NCBI GenBank assembly: GCA_012845835.1
Contig: JABAKD010000028.1
Coordinates: forward strand, 14,856,563 to 14,920,562
Origin: Undaria pinnatifida
Lineage: Eukaryota > Sar > Phaeophyceae > Laminariales > Alariaceae
DNA: 64,000 bases
Reading direction: 5' to 3'
Below, piece by piece: positions 10,831 to 21,744 of this stretch. The translations under genes and the position numbers were made by a program. The notes under the pieces are model-generated. The model saw nothing but the letters and a program-made list of their open reading frames with translations. It had not been told where the DNA came from and searched no databases. Within the stretch, counting starts at the first letter, position 1, and each line of letters begins with the position of its first letter.

Positions 10831-11221
10831 ACGTTGTCCCCCAGGTCATCCTTATCTTTAATACCATCAAAGAAGAACGCAAACGACGAGGTACGTGCTG
10901 AGTATAGCACTGCGGGGAACACTACAACCCTAAATTACCCGCATGTTGTGGGGAAATCTCGAAGGTTCCAAAACATGTACTCTTCTCTCTACCTTTCGAT
11001 CTCTGGTCACGACCAATAATGATACGTTCCACGTTCTGTATACCCGGTAGCCTACTCACACCACGTTGTCGTCCACACACGGTAGAAAACGTATGTTTAT
11101 TCCATAACATACGCACCGTTTGACACGTTTGGCGTCTTAAACCTTACGCAGCTGTTTTAATTTCAAAGACAGCACATCCAATAAGAAAAAATGAAGAAGT
11201 TACCACGCTTAAGTTCTGTAA
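10831..11221. other. No feature recognised
   Basis: Mixed-composition unique sequence. Only short frames without recognisable domains are present, and I see no repeat or RNA signal. Confidence 0.4.
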
Positions 11222-11840
11222 GGTTTGTGGATTCCAGGTAAGTTAGGGTGTGGGGGTCTTACGGAACTGCCAGAAGTTTCGGCTACGGGTATGGAAGTGA
11301 TACACGCCTTCCAGAGATTCCGGGTATTGTGGCACAGGAATACAGAACTGACAGAAATTTCGGGCGGGTACAACACATGCTGTAACCGTATCCGGGGTGT
11401 TGTGGCACGGGTCCTACAGAACTCACAGAAGTTCCAGGTACGGGTATGGGGGTTTTACAGATCTTGGAGAACTTCCGGGTAAGGGCATGACAGTCTTACA
11501 AACACCCAGAACTTCCGGGTATTGTGGCACGGGCGTACAGAACTTCCAGAAAGTCCGGGCAGGTATAAGCATGCTGTACCCGAACCCCGGGTCTTTGTGG
11601 CACTGGCGTACAGAACTTCTTGAAGTCCGGGTACGGGTATCAGTGTCCCACAGAAGTTACAGAAATTCTTTGCAGGGTAATACCCGTGGTAAATACCTCG
11701 GGTATGGACCCTACAGACAGAACGAAAATGGGAAGTTTGGGTACGGGTATGAATGTCGTACAGAATTCACAGGCGTTCCGGGTACGGGTAGGGTTGTACA
11801 GAACTCACAGAAGTCCCGGGTACGAGTAATTCCCGGGTAA
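11222..11840. repeat. Degenerate ~60-bp minisatellite
   Basis: Roughly ten imperfect units built from 'gtacagaactcacagaagttccgggtacgggtat' variants, in blocks of no more than about 60 bp, some containing 'gtattgtggcacgggcgtacag'. Clear units begin near 11234, 11317, 11392, 11428, 11500, 11580, 11625, 11745 and 11790. The plus-strand 147-codon frame across it consists of these repeats and is not supported as a gene. Confidence 0.8.
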
Positions 11841-12290
11841 ATATCCGCCTCAAGAGGGCAAAAAAAAACAATAAATTGGCTGGTGAAAAAAAACACAAAT
11901 GTCAACGCATTTCCAATTACTGCGATTGGCATACTGCATGAACTGACGCACTCATACGTTATAAAACATACATATACGTACCACTGTAGCCTGTTTTTGT
12001 TTTTGGTGCTTTTCGTTCACAAACCATGTTTGTGTTGGTGCTGTGTCCCACAACTTTTCACAGTAAGAATCTTTTCCAACTTCCCAAGCAACGACTTCCT
12101 CCGCGGTTACAGGTTTTCCTCCCAAATTGCCGTAGTGCTGTTAAAGAACAAAACTTTGTAGTAAAACTAATACTGCTGCATATTGAATACCATGCAAAAC
12201 TTAAAAGTATTACTATGGCAAGCGCGAAAATCCTTCCAACCGAGAACAAAAACAAGAAATATGAAATATATACGAAGTAATGTATGTACA
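11841..12290. other. AT-rich sequence, no feature recognised
   Basis: A-rich stretches and short frames only. Nothing matches a known domain. Confidence 0.4.
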
Positions 12291-12293
12291 ATT

Positions 12294-12515
12294 TACAGCT
12301 GTCAGATTTTGTCCCCCTCATAAACGAGTTTTATAGTTTCCGCGCACAGACTGACTAAAATTACCCTGTTGACCCTGATCGCCGATCTATATCCTTAATG
12401 AAGACACACAACTCGTAATGCGCTCGATCGGAGTATCACACACAGCTTGCAAAGATGAGTTTCGACGAAATCTTCGATCTCACAGCTGGAGTGTATTTTC
12501 GTTTTTTAAAAGCAG
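12294..12515 (+). mobile_element. Element U family core, copy (internally deleted)
   Basis: Contains the family blocks ctgtcagattttgtccccct, tttccgcgcacagactgact, 'gacacacaactcgtaat' and 'cacacagcttgcaaagatgag', followed by a frame beginning MSFDEIFDLTAGVYF. About 35 bp present in other copies (agctacactgtag..gcaaggggagt) are missing between 'gaccctgat' and 'cgccgatc'. Confidence 0.8.
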
Positions 12516-12744
12516 AATACTATCGAAGTATGAGAAATTATGGGTTTTGTACGTACGTAATAGGTTTGACCAATCAGATCAATGCGGTAATTCATAGTCG
12601 TATGAGCGATAGCATTGGGCACACCTGGCCCAGCTGTGTAGGCGACGGCCTGCACGCGAAGCGCGTAGGGGAGCAGAGTCAGAGCTTACAGGTCCAAGAG
12701 GTGATACAGACTAGTTTAAGTTCTAGTTTAAGGCTAGTTTAAGT

Positions 12745-13470
12745 TCGTGCACTCCCCGACGATGGAGGAGTGCAAGTCACCGGAGGCTGAAGCTCTCGTG
12801 GCTGCTGCTGTACGCGGCCCGCTGCTCGAGTCGAGGCTCATGCTGCTGTCGACGCTGTGCAAGCTGGGGTCGACAAACGCCGTGCCGAAGCTCTGGCTGC
12901 TGTGCAAGCTGAGTCCGAAGGTCGCCGTGCCGCAGCCGCTCCGGCTGCTGCTACTGCTGCGTCTGCCACCGCGGCACCATTTTTGCTCAGCCCCAGTCCC
13001 GCTGTGTCCGAGGCTGCGGGGGTAATATAGGCTGAAGTGCTGCGCTGGCAAGGGCAGGTGTCTGGCGAGTTTGCTCGGATAGACGGAGATGTGTTCCGCC
13101 TCAAGTCGACGATGGATCAACTGCTGGCCTCCTTTAAAACCCTGCAGGATGCGGTGGCTGGTGGCGCGTCTAAACCGAGCACGTCGAGGCCATGCTCCAG
13201 CAGTTCATAGACAACTTTGCCGATCAGCAGCTGGCCCCGCGGGACAGTGGGGACGCGAGGGAGCGCCACGTCCAAAGGTCGCAGTTAACCGACGACACTG
13301 CGCTATGGAAAAAGATGGCGTCAAGAAAACATTGGGTGCTCCGCGGGCGCATACCTCCCAACATTGGCGACTCGGCAGCGGATATCCAGTCCTTCGTAGG
13401 CGAGGACGTCAACGTTTATCAGGGTTGTATTGTGCGGAATCACAGGACAGATCCTGCATCACCCGGGTGA
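12745..13470 (+). pseudogene. Broken ORF with Ala-rich coiled-coil region, possibly retrotransposon gag
   Basis: Not recognised with certainty. One frame (about 12800-13026) encodes an Ala/Arg/Glu-rich, heptad-like region (e.g. DKRRAEALAAVQAESEGRR) and a Pro/Ser/Ala linker. It meets an in-frame TAG at 13027-13029, then continues in the same frame as AEVLRWQGQVSGEFARIDGD, with a coiled-coil look, to about 13200. A frameshift near 13180 joins it to AMLQQFIDNFADQQLAPRD in another frame, open to 13470 and containing WVLRGRIPPNIGDSAADIQS. The high GC content differs from the surroundings, suggesting a decayed inserted coding sequence. A gag-like protein is a guess from the coiled coil and the setting; host gene remnant is the alternative. 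Confidence 0.4.
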
Positions 13471-14170
13471 TGGTGTTAGGGGCCCCATGAATACATGCGG
13501 CGCAACCTTATGGGTGTTTATTCTTATGTAAACCAGTGGTATCTCCCCGTTTTGTTTGATGTTTCAAAACGTCATCACCGGGTGTTGTATTATGTGGGGG
13601 GTGTGCTATCGTATGTGGATAGGTTGTCTTCTGTCGTAAAAAGTACAGCACTTCTACCGGAACCTCCCCCCTCTACTCCCTTCTGTCCCTCCCTCTAGGT
13701 GTTGTAATTTTTTTTTGTAGACTTCCGTGTTTGTTTGTTGTTGCTGCGGAAATCTGGAATATGACACGGAATTGCGGTGAATCTTGTAGCTGCTCGCCTG
13801 TATTGCTATGTACGGAGTATAATTTTTGTCTGTTTCCTTTTTTTCGTCTTTTATTTGTTGTTTACTCGTGGCTTTTTGGGGGAGTTTTTCCGGTGTTTTG
13901 ATAACAGATCTCCACCACCCCCTCCCGGCTCTTACTCCATTTCACGCACACCTCCCTTTCGCCTTTTTCCTGATTTTACGCAAACAGATTTCCGCCATCC
14001 CCCGACTGTTGATGTTTTCCACGCGTTTGTTCCTTCCTTTTTTTTCGTGCTTAGATGTTCCTCTGCGTTGAGTAGATACCTGTTACATTGACGAAGCGCG
14101 TTCTTAATCTTGTTTTTTTTTTTTTTTTTTTTTTAATATATTTGTTGGCCCCTGTGCCTTCCTGTGCTTT
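13471..14170. other. T-rich sequence with poly(T), no gene recognised
   Basis: Pyrimidine-rich DNA with a poly(T) run at about 14113-14134. The open frames here (e.g. 13777-14091) are hydrophobic by composition only. Confidence 0.4.
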
Positions 14171-14177
14171 TGTTCCC

Positions 14178-14660
14178 TGGTGAGTAGTAGTAGTAGTGGT
14201 AGTAGTAGTAGAAGCAGTAGTAGTATTAGTAGTGGTAGTAGTAGTAGTAGCAGTAGTAGCAGTAGCAGTAGTATTAATAGCAGTAGTACTAGTAGAAGTA
14301 GTAGTAGTAGTAGCAGTAGTAGCAGTAGTACTATAGCCTACTACCCTGTAGGCTGTAGGGTCAGGGTTAGGGTTATTATTGTAGTAGTAGTGGTAGTAGT
14401 AGGCGTTGTAGTGGTAGTCATAGTCGTAGTAGTGTTAGTGGTAGTAACAGTATAGCCTACTACCCTGTAGAGCGATTGAGTAGGGTTAGGGTTAGGGTTT
14501 TTATAGTATTAGGAGTAGGAGTAGGAGTAGTAGTAGTAGAAGTAGTATGAGTAGCGTGATGGTAGCAGTAGTAGTAGCAGCAGCAGCAGCAGTAGTAGTA
14601 GTGGTAGTAGTAGTAGTAGTATAGCCTTCTACCCTGTACGAGCGATGGAGTAACAGTAAA
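14178..14660. repeat. TAG microsatellite blocks alternating with telomere-type repeats
   Basis: Three blocks of (TAG/GTA)n, each followed by a common spacer 'tatagcct(a/t)ctaccctgta', at 14331, 14451 and 14618. The first two spacers run into GGGTTAGGGTT at about 14360-14372 and 14484-14504. The unit is therefore (TAG)n + spacer + (TTAGGG)2-3. Poly-Ser frames are artefacts. Confidence 0.85.
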
Positions 14661-15559
14661 TATTAACCATTAAATGATATGTTGTTTGTCAGAGCCAATA
14701 ACAATGCAATTGCGCGAACACCAACAACGTGAAGAATGTCCCATCATCGCCACAGGTTGCATGTCTTTTTCACGTATGTTTCTTGTTTTTTTCTGTGCAA
14801 ATAACTGCAAGCACCCCCGACCAACACAGTTTTGAGCCCCGATTGTGATGGGAAACGAGTCGAAAAATTGTATTTTTCTTGCCTTCGGCGGCGCTTCCAG
14901 CGGCCCTCCCTCACGGGCCGGAGGGGAGCTATTGGCCGAGCAACGCTCGGCCTCCTTGCTTCGATAGGTCGCAGTATAATGCTGCAGTCCAGTATTATAC
15001 GGATAGATTTTAACCACAACCAAGTAGATAATCGATACTGACTGAGTGAGCCATTGCCCAGCACTACTACATAATAATAGGTAATGTATACAATAATATG
15101 TAGGGATTGTTTCCCTTTAATTGTAATTTAAATTTTACCCCACCGCCTCGCGCCTAGGTGTGTTGCTTGTTGTCGTTTATTTGGTTTTATAACTCAACCT
15201 ATTGAGTCGATGAAGAAGTGCTTGAAGGGTTCAGCATTACCGCTGTTCGTCGATTTTCACGGGGAATGTTGCTGACTCACGCTCTTCTCGCGTTTTCCGA
15301 CACAACATCTTCATGCAAGAAAAAGTCCCTGCGAGTATAATCACTCGGTGATAATTGAACTCACGAAATTGATTTTAGGAGGCACGAAGGTAACCTACCA
15401 AGCCACCGGGAACGTCGGTGTTGCAGTTGTAAAAGGGGTCAGACGCATCTCGCGTTAAAATGTCTGTACTAGAGAAGGAAGTGCCGAGCTTGTGATATAC
15501 GTCATATTGCGTGGCGGTAGCGCTGATTAGTATTTTGACCGCATGCTTCTTTTGTTTCA
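14661..15559. other. Unassigned intergenic sequence
   Basis: Contains a GC-rich patch at 14880-14960 with self-complementary GGCCGAGC.AACGCTCGGCC. No domain-bearing frame, RNA gene or clear repeat is seen. Confidence 0.35.
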
Positions 15560-15695
15560 AAGGAACTATCGAACGATGACGTCGGGGATGCGACGAGTAC
15601 CGTTTGCTAGAGGAGATACGGCAGGGAGCTGGTTTCAAAGTTTCATAAGCGGCAATTTGTTTAAACGAACGTTGGGGGGGCTACCATAGAACGAG
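15560..15695. mobile_element. Partial copy of the 'acgatagcccc' MITE family
   Basis: Shares 'actatcgaacga.gacgtcggg', 'gggagctg.tt', 'cggcaattt' and 'ggggggctacc.tagaacga' with the fuller copies at 32940-33171 and 53591-53832. The left terminus is not recognisable. Confidence 0.6.
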
Positions 15696-16489
15696 TTCAG
15701 GTTCAGACCGATCTTGCACAGGATTACCACTTCTTTGTAGCGTGAGACCCTTTGTTGGGTGACCATTGCGCCGCTCCGAAGGTAGTAAGTGGGAGGTGAA
15801 AGGTGACATTTTGTCCGTGTCCGCAAGAGTTGGCACCTGACGAGCTGGCGTCTGACGTGTGTCTCCGGGTCTCTCCGAATAGCACGCACACCAAATATAA
15901 CCCCTGTCCCCTATTGCTTGGAGTTCCAGTATAACGGCTGCAGGTTTCTTGCGAAAGGGCCGGTACTCTGTATGTTAAGCTGACATCTTCGGGCGATAGA
16001 TAATTCTACGACGAAACGAGGGCGCCGGCGGACTGGGCTAGCATAACCCAAACCCACTCCCAGACCTCTAGCCGTCTGGCTATGGACCCAGGAACACGCA
16101 AAGGAAAGCAGTTGAAAGCAACGCAGACTCTACAAAAAGGCAAACGTCACCCATCAAACACCTGCCGCATGTCGCCGGTATGGCGGGGGGGGGCAGGGAA
16201 GGCTCTACGGCAAACCAACCACAGATAAGGTACTATGGCGAGGCAAGCCCTCGTTGATATGGAGGGGAAAACAGGCGCCAACCAAAAGGAGAAGTCATGC
16301 GAAAAACCTCACGCGGGCCATCGGCAAGGCGGGGGGTTAGACGAGGAAGCGACAATTACCCGAGATGGAAATTAGCCACACGTACAGTCCCGATACGGGG
16401 GGAAATGTTTACACGAAAAAACAGAGTAGAACAAGTACAACACACAAAAGATAAACGATGACACACAGACCCGTACATAGCCCCGTACC
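15696..16489. other. Unassigned sequence upstream of the gypsy fragment
   Basis: No recognisable domain. It could include non-coding parts of the neighbouring Ty3/gypsy remnant, but I see no LTR pair. Confidence 0.35.
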
Positions 16490-16492
16490 ACA

Positions 16493-17138
16493 ATGTGCGC
16501 GAACAGGGTACCCTGGTCGCCCCACAGCTCTGGGCTGAGGAGGGCGTCGGCAGGGCGACAAGACGATTGGTACTTGCATCTGCCCCACGTAGAATTCGCT
16601 TACAACAACTCCGTCAGCGCGGCGACGGGTCTGGCGCCCAACGAGGTCCACATGGGCAGACTCCCACGGCTCCCTCTGACGGTTTTCGACCGCACTGGTG
16701 TCGTGGAACACCAGAGTCTGGCCCGTGATCACCTGGCCTATTGCGACTTGGCCACCGACCGGCAAAAGCGCGCGAACGACAGTTGTCCGCGCACACCACT
16801 CCCTCACCGTCTCCCATTTTAACCGCAGAAACTCCGCCCTCGCCGACGCGCTGCGTCCAGCACCTAACTTCACTGTGGGTGGTTGGGCATGGGTATACAG
16901 TTCTGCCTCTGCCATCCGCCAGGGTGTGAAGGCGAACACCGACGCCAAGGTACTCCAGGCCAAACTCGCGTTTAACTGGACGGGACCGATTAAACTTCCT
17001 CTTCCCCCGGCGCGCTACACGACTTCGACGGGAGCCGTACGAGGCTCTTGGTGCCTGCAAGTTCACATCGCCAGTGCGTTTTCTCGTGGTTTCCAACGTA
17101 ACGTAGATGAATCTCGAGGCGCGGTCGTGGCCAGTTGA
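16493..17138 (+). pseudogene. Ty3/gypsy-type polyprotein fragment: integrase C-terminal region
   Basis: A fragment of a Ty3/gypsy retrotransposon integrase, the enzyme that joins element cDNA to chromosomal DNA. In the first frame (16493-16760) the end of the catalytic core is clear: DDWYLHLPHVEFAYNNSVSA, then GLAPNEVHMGRLPRLPLTVF. A frameshift near 16770 moves the reading to a second frame with RRNSALADALRP and GGWAWVYSSASAIRQGVKAN, followed by KVLQAKLAFNWTGPIKL. The last part is the small SH3-like region typical of these integrases. The catalytic triad region, RT, protease and LTRs are absent, so this is a truncated dead copy. Assignment rests on the AYN(N/S)S..TG.AP(N/F) signature and overall order. 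Confidence 0.75.
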
Positions 17139-17399
17139 CTTTCAAGCCGCCACCGCTCCTCGATAGTTATTCAGTTTTTTGGAGTTATAAGGTTTGAGTC
17201 TTTGTCTTTGGCTTAACGTAATGTCCTGCGAGTCTTCGTCGGGTTTGGGGCGGTTCTTCCCATTATTTTCTTCTTTCTGTCCTGCTGAACCCCCTGCTCA
17301 GTGCCGGGCCAGGGTTTAGGTAAAAAGCCGCTCTCTGAGGCGCAGGGCTGTCGCGTTTTCGTTTTTGTTCGATAAGGGTAGGGGGGTAGGACAGTAGAG

Positions 17400-17960
17400 G
17401 TTCGCGCACCAACCGTATGAAAACGGGCAGCATCCGCCCCAACAGTAGTGTAGCGGGAGGTAGCACAGTCGTAGATGGTTTGTACATGTGCCAATCGGCG
17501 GACAAGGTCGGTACAACGCTTGAACAAAATAGGTTTCCCACCGACCTCACTAAAGGGGGGCGGTCGCGCGTACACAGTAGTGCTGCTGGCTTCTGTGCGT
17601 ATAGGTACCGACAACACCAACCGCACAAAGATGAGCAGTATAACCCCCCGAACAAGGTAGTTTCCCCCGTGCGCACTTAGGGGGGGTGGTTGCGCCTACA
17701 GTAGTGCTGCTCGCTGCATTGTCGTTGCGGTGCCCATAGTCGTACAACCTCCGAACAAGGTAGTTTCCCCCGACCACACGAAAGGGGGACGGTCGCGCCT
17801 ACAGTATGCTGATTGCTGTAGTATCACTGCTGTGTTAACAGGTAACCGCAATTTCAACCGCACCAAGATGGGTAGGGTAGTACCAACACCAGCTGTAGAA
17901 AGATGTGTACGCCCATAGTCGAATAGAAAGGCTGTTTGCCCCCAAAGGTACCGCATCAAA
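17400..17960. repeat. Tandem repeat, three imperfect ~105-130-bp units
   Basis: Units starting near 17520, 17650 and 17753 share 'gaacaaggtagtttccccc', 'gggggacggtcgcgcctaca' and 'gtagtgctgctcgctg'. Within each unit TTTCCCCC faces a downstream GGGGG(G/A), allowing a hairpin. Non-coding. Confidence 0.7.
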
Positions 17961-18089
17961 GGGGCTGATCCCCAGTTGCTCTACTCGTAATGAAAACTGT
18001 AAAGCGTTGTATCTCCGCGAACTGCAGTAAACGCTCTGCAACGGGCAGTAGCTGTCCGAACATGTGCAGAGAAGAAAAAAAATGCCAGC

Positions 18090-18400
18090 ATAGACCCTAG
18101 CAGTATCGTCAAGGGCAGCACATGTAGCAACAACAGTAGAAAGGTAGCGTTTGCCCCTACGGTTCAGTGCTCAGCGTCTCTGCCAACTGTATACCGCGTT
18201 GCAACGGACAGTACCCGTCGTGGCAGTTGCAAAAACAAATTGTAACATTTATGCTAGCAGCATTAACAGCACGCGTACCGGAAACGTTTTGCAGCATTTA
18301 CCCTAGCAGCTTCGTGAAACCCCGTAAAATTTTTGCAGCATTCATCCTGGCAGCATTGTTGAAGGGCAGCACATACCGGCAGGAGGAAGACGGCCTCACG
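18090..18400. repeat. Short degenerate repeats around 'gcagcatt.a.cctagcagc'
   Basis: Three to four imperfect ~55-bp units (18240-18360) with 'ttgcagcattta', 'ccctagcagc' and 'gaagggcagcacat' (18110 and 18360). Low confidence on unit boundaries. Confidence 0.45.
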
Positions 18401-19527
18401 CCTGGACAGCTGAAGAAAAAATCGGTACCTATACCGACCGCACTATAAAGGAATAGTTACGTTGACAGCAGTGCAGAGTGCCGTACTGTCGCAGCTGTTC
18501 ACACACAGAATGTGATGTTATAGTCCCAGCGTACCCATGAATGGTGGAAGTATAGGGCATCGCATACGCCGACAGCCTTGCCCAAAAAAAGTCAGCACAA
18601 AGTTTAGGCGTTCACTAAAAGCAAGGTCTAGTCACGGGGGGGCAGGGCGAAAAAAACCTCTCGATTCAAACTTGCAAGGAGTACTCGCACAACGGCGAAG
18701 GGTGTCAGAGCTGCGGTGCTGAAACTCTGGACGCTGAGGCAGTGAAGGGTCGAACTATGTAGTGGATGGGCAGAAGCAAAGTGCGCGGCATAACTGCAGT
18801 ACAGTGACTTGTACATCAGAGAATTCGGCGGTGTATGGCATGCATTGACAGCGAGCCCATTGTGCTACGCTGTAGTTGGTACCTCTGCAAACATGATAGT
18901 GGTTACAGCTACGTACCGCACAGTAGTGGAACGCTGTTGATCGAGAAAGATCGGAGAGGGATTCGCGGTGCGTCAAATTAGTAGCTGTACTATTTTCGGC
19001 AGAAAGGGAGCAGCAGTTTGTTCGACGCGCAAGACGGATCGACGTATATACTGAACCCCATACGATAACGCGTGTACTGAAAGAAATTGCCAAACGAAAA
19101 AACCCAAACACTCCACGAGCACCGCCTGTTCCTTCCCAGGTAGGATCACAAGGAAGGAGCCCCGACATGAGCTTCTAGAGCACGGTGCCCGTAGTCCAAG
19201 GGGGTCCCGCGAACGGCGGTTTGACTCGATAGCAAAGGTGTATGCGGGTCGATGGGCTCTCTCACTAAGCGGAATCCCCGTCGAAGGCCATTCGAACGGT
19301 TGATTCCAGTATGCTTGTCCGTGGCGTGTGGTGCATATCCATCAGAGCCCCGAAACGCAAGAAAAACTAGAGGTCGATGGCCGATCTTGGGGCTTGTGCG
19401 GGCAACTTGCGAAGATGTGCTGTGAAAAATGCTGGCAGAGCGCGGAGCAAACGAATCTGATGGGTGGGGCTCGGGCAGTTCCACTGGGGCGTGGTCTATG
19501 ACCAGCTGGCGGTGAACTGATGCAACC
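18401..19527. other. No gene supported
   Basis: A 265-codon minus-strand frame (19146-19943) crosses this stretch and the tandem duplication downstream. It lacks any recognisable domain and partly owes its length to the repeat. I do not call it a gene. Confidence 0.35.
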
Positions 19528-19733
19528 AAAGTCCGAGACGAGGTGTGTGCTCCGAAGAGCAGTGTCGTCCGCACGTAATCGGAAGGTGTTGTCTGTGTGG
19601 TGCGTGTCCGGCGACCAACAGGAGGGACCAAAGGCCGACACGAGGAGTGTGCTCCGAAGAGCAGTGTCGTCCGCACGTAGTTGGAAGGTGTCGTCCGTGT
19701 GGTACGTGCCCGGCGACCAACAGGAGGGGCTCC
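19528..19733. repeat. Two-unit tandem duplication (~103 bp)
   Basis: Units 19528-19630 and 19631-19733 share 'gtgtgctccgaagagcagtg', 'tcgtccgcacgta' and 'ggcgaccaacaggaggg'. They differ at only a few positions, so this is a recent duplication. Confidence 0.9.
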
Positions 19734-20475
19734 TGCCATCTCACTGCTGTTGTGGTCGCTGTTGTAGGAGGAAAGGCACTCCCTCCATTGAGAAGCCACC
19801 CAAGAAGGAACAGGGGTTGTGGGCTCGATGGAAAGCAAAAGCAAAATCGCTACAAGAAAAAAAATCGGAGAGATTGGGCGAACGCTGCTACAATAGCATG
19901 TCAAGCTCGTCGACGCCACATGTAAAGTTATTAGGGGGGACACAGAGTGCCCCCTGCAAGTCTGCCAATTGAGCAGGTCCTCGGAGAGTACTCACTTTCG
20001 TTTCCATTGTAGAGACGTAGCTATATTCGATTCCACCTGAGCCCTGAATAGCTTTAGATCGGAGGAACGCGCCTCCGATCTATTTCCTAACTTTCCCGAA
20101 TATATAACGCCAACTTTTTCATACGAGACCCATCCAAATGTTCTCAAATTGGCATAATGACAGGCCTTTTGAGGCCGTATCTTAACAGAGGCATACCCTC
20201 TTCACATTAATGCAAACAACGCTACATTACACGTAACATTACATCCCAATCCCTTGCATATATGTATCAAGTACAAAATGCGACGTATACGTTTTTTAGC
20301 AGTGGCGACTAGCTAGTGGCGACGCAGTGGTGTAGCGGATGCGTACAAACAAACGCAGGTAGCAGACGAGGTGTCAATGGCATCCGGTGCCTTTTTAATG
20401 AAGTTGGTGCTGAGATGACCAAGTGCTACTGATATAATAATGTACCACCGCAGTTAACAAGGAGGGTGTTTAATC
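19734..20475. other. Unassigned sequence with a 10-bp-stem hairpin
   Basis: At 20056-20081 agatcggagg and cctccgatct form a perfect stem with a 6-nt loop. The rest has no recognisable feature. Confidence 0.45.
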
Positions 20476-20919
20476 ATGAAGAAGTTGCCTCGTCAAAACA
20501 GGGCACGCAAGTTCCCCCAACGGCGACGTCAACACACCCAAGGCAACGGCTCGCAGTGTTCGACTGCTGTAGCAGCTGCAGGAATCGTTCCTGCTGTTGT
20601 AGTGCGAAGATTCGCCTGTGTGAGCAAGGACTGTGCGGCAAATCGGCCGCAAGGCAAGGCAAACATAAACTGGTGGTATCCTCGTGGAACCTCATGGTAC
20701 TTCACAGGTACCACAGATACGAGTTTGATACCGGACACCAGGTACCATATAAATAGGATATATGGTGTCAGGGCTTTTACCACACTGCTACAGAAAACAG
20801 GTATTGTCCGCGCACCGCGCGATAAAACCTGCCCTTCCCACGGCTCGTCGGGGCCTCCTGCGCCACCCATTATAGGAGCAACCTCACAGCTACTTTCCGT
20901 CACTAACTTCGTAGGCTGA
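20476..20919 (+). CDS. Hypothetical ORF (147 aa), doubtful
   Basis: Open from ATG 20476 to the stop at 20917-20919. The N-terminus is basic (KKLPRQNRARKFPQRRRQ), the middle is Ala/Val-rich, and the C-terminus has Pro/Ser-rich SSGPPAPPIIG. No domain is recognised and no intron signals support it as an exon of a larger gene. Overlapping frames of similar length exist on the other strand (20529-20903), so it may well be chance. Confidence 0.15.
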   Translation: MKKLPRQNRARKFPQRRRQHTQGNGSQCSTAVAAAGIVPAVVVRRFACVSKDCAANRPQGKANINWWYPRGTSWYFTGTTDTSLIPDTRYHINRIYGVRAFTTLLQKTGIVRAPRDKTCPSHGSSGPPAPPIIGATSQLLSVTNFVG

Positions 20920-21545
20920 AGTCGCCGTCGCTGTGCAGCCGTAGCTTGACAAGTCCATATGGACTTCCATAAATGCCTTGCCTTTAGCAGGGTAGGGGAG
21001 GACGGCTCTGTACCGTCTCCTGTGTTCGATTTTGTTTAGGATTTTATGGCGTGTTCGCACTGTTAAAGGCATTGTATCTAGCAGCGAGGGGGCGGACAAC
21101 TACCTACCGTCCCCTGTGTCCGGTATACTTCGAATTCGAGTATATGTTTATTTAGTATTTAGTATGTGCGTTCGCTTTATATAGGATTTAGATTGGCGCT
21201 TCACGGAGAGGACGGTGCCAGGGACCCCTTCCCCTGCCGGAAGGCTCGAAGTTGAAAACATTGATTTGAGGTGTCTGAAAAAACAAGTTCAGGCGCCCTC
21301 GGATGAAAGGACGGTATTTGATGTCGGAACATTTTTCGCATTTATGTGCCAGCAGACCGCGTGAAATATTGGCTCAGTAACTAATGGAGAAAGCATCCAC
21401 GGGGTCAAGTAAAGGGGTGAAACTACATCATCCCCTGGTTTTCGATTAGCCTCAGGAAGTGAGTCCCGCGCGGGCGAGACCATCGACTCTGAACTGCGCT
21501 GACGTACTAACAAACATAAAATAGTTCGATTACTATCTCTACATA
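20920..21545. other. No feature recognised
   Basis: Unique-looking sequence with short frames only. Confidence 0.35.
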
Positions 21546-21546
21546 T

Positions 21547-21718
21547 TATTGTAGAAATATAATACTCTAGCTGTGATATCGAAGGTTTCGTCGAAACTCA
21601 CCATGTGTGCGATACTCCGATCGCGCGATTGACGGGTTGTGTGTCCTCATTTAGGATATAGGTCGGCGACCCCCGTTGGAACTACAGTATAGCTATCAGG
21701 GTCAACAGGGTGACGATA
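21547..21718 (-). mobile_element. Element U family core, short form
   Basis: Carries 'actc.agctgtgatatcgaag', 'gttgtgtgtcctcatttagg', 'ataggtcggcgac' and 'agctatcagggtcaacaggg'. On the minus strand the frame begins MVSFDETFDITARV. It is followed by a (TA)n run at 21724-21744. Confidence 0.75.
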
Positions 21719-21744
21719 GTCAAGGTATATATATATATATATAT

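Noticed and set aside
19146-19943. 265-codon minus-strand frame
   Set aside because: No domain, and about a quarter of it is a tandem DNA duplication. No splice or promoter support.
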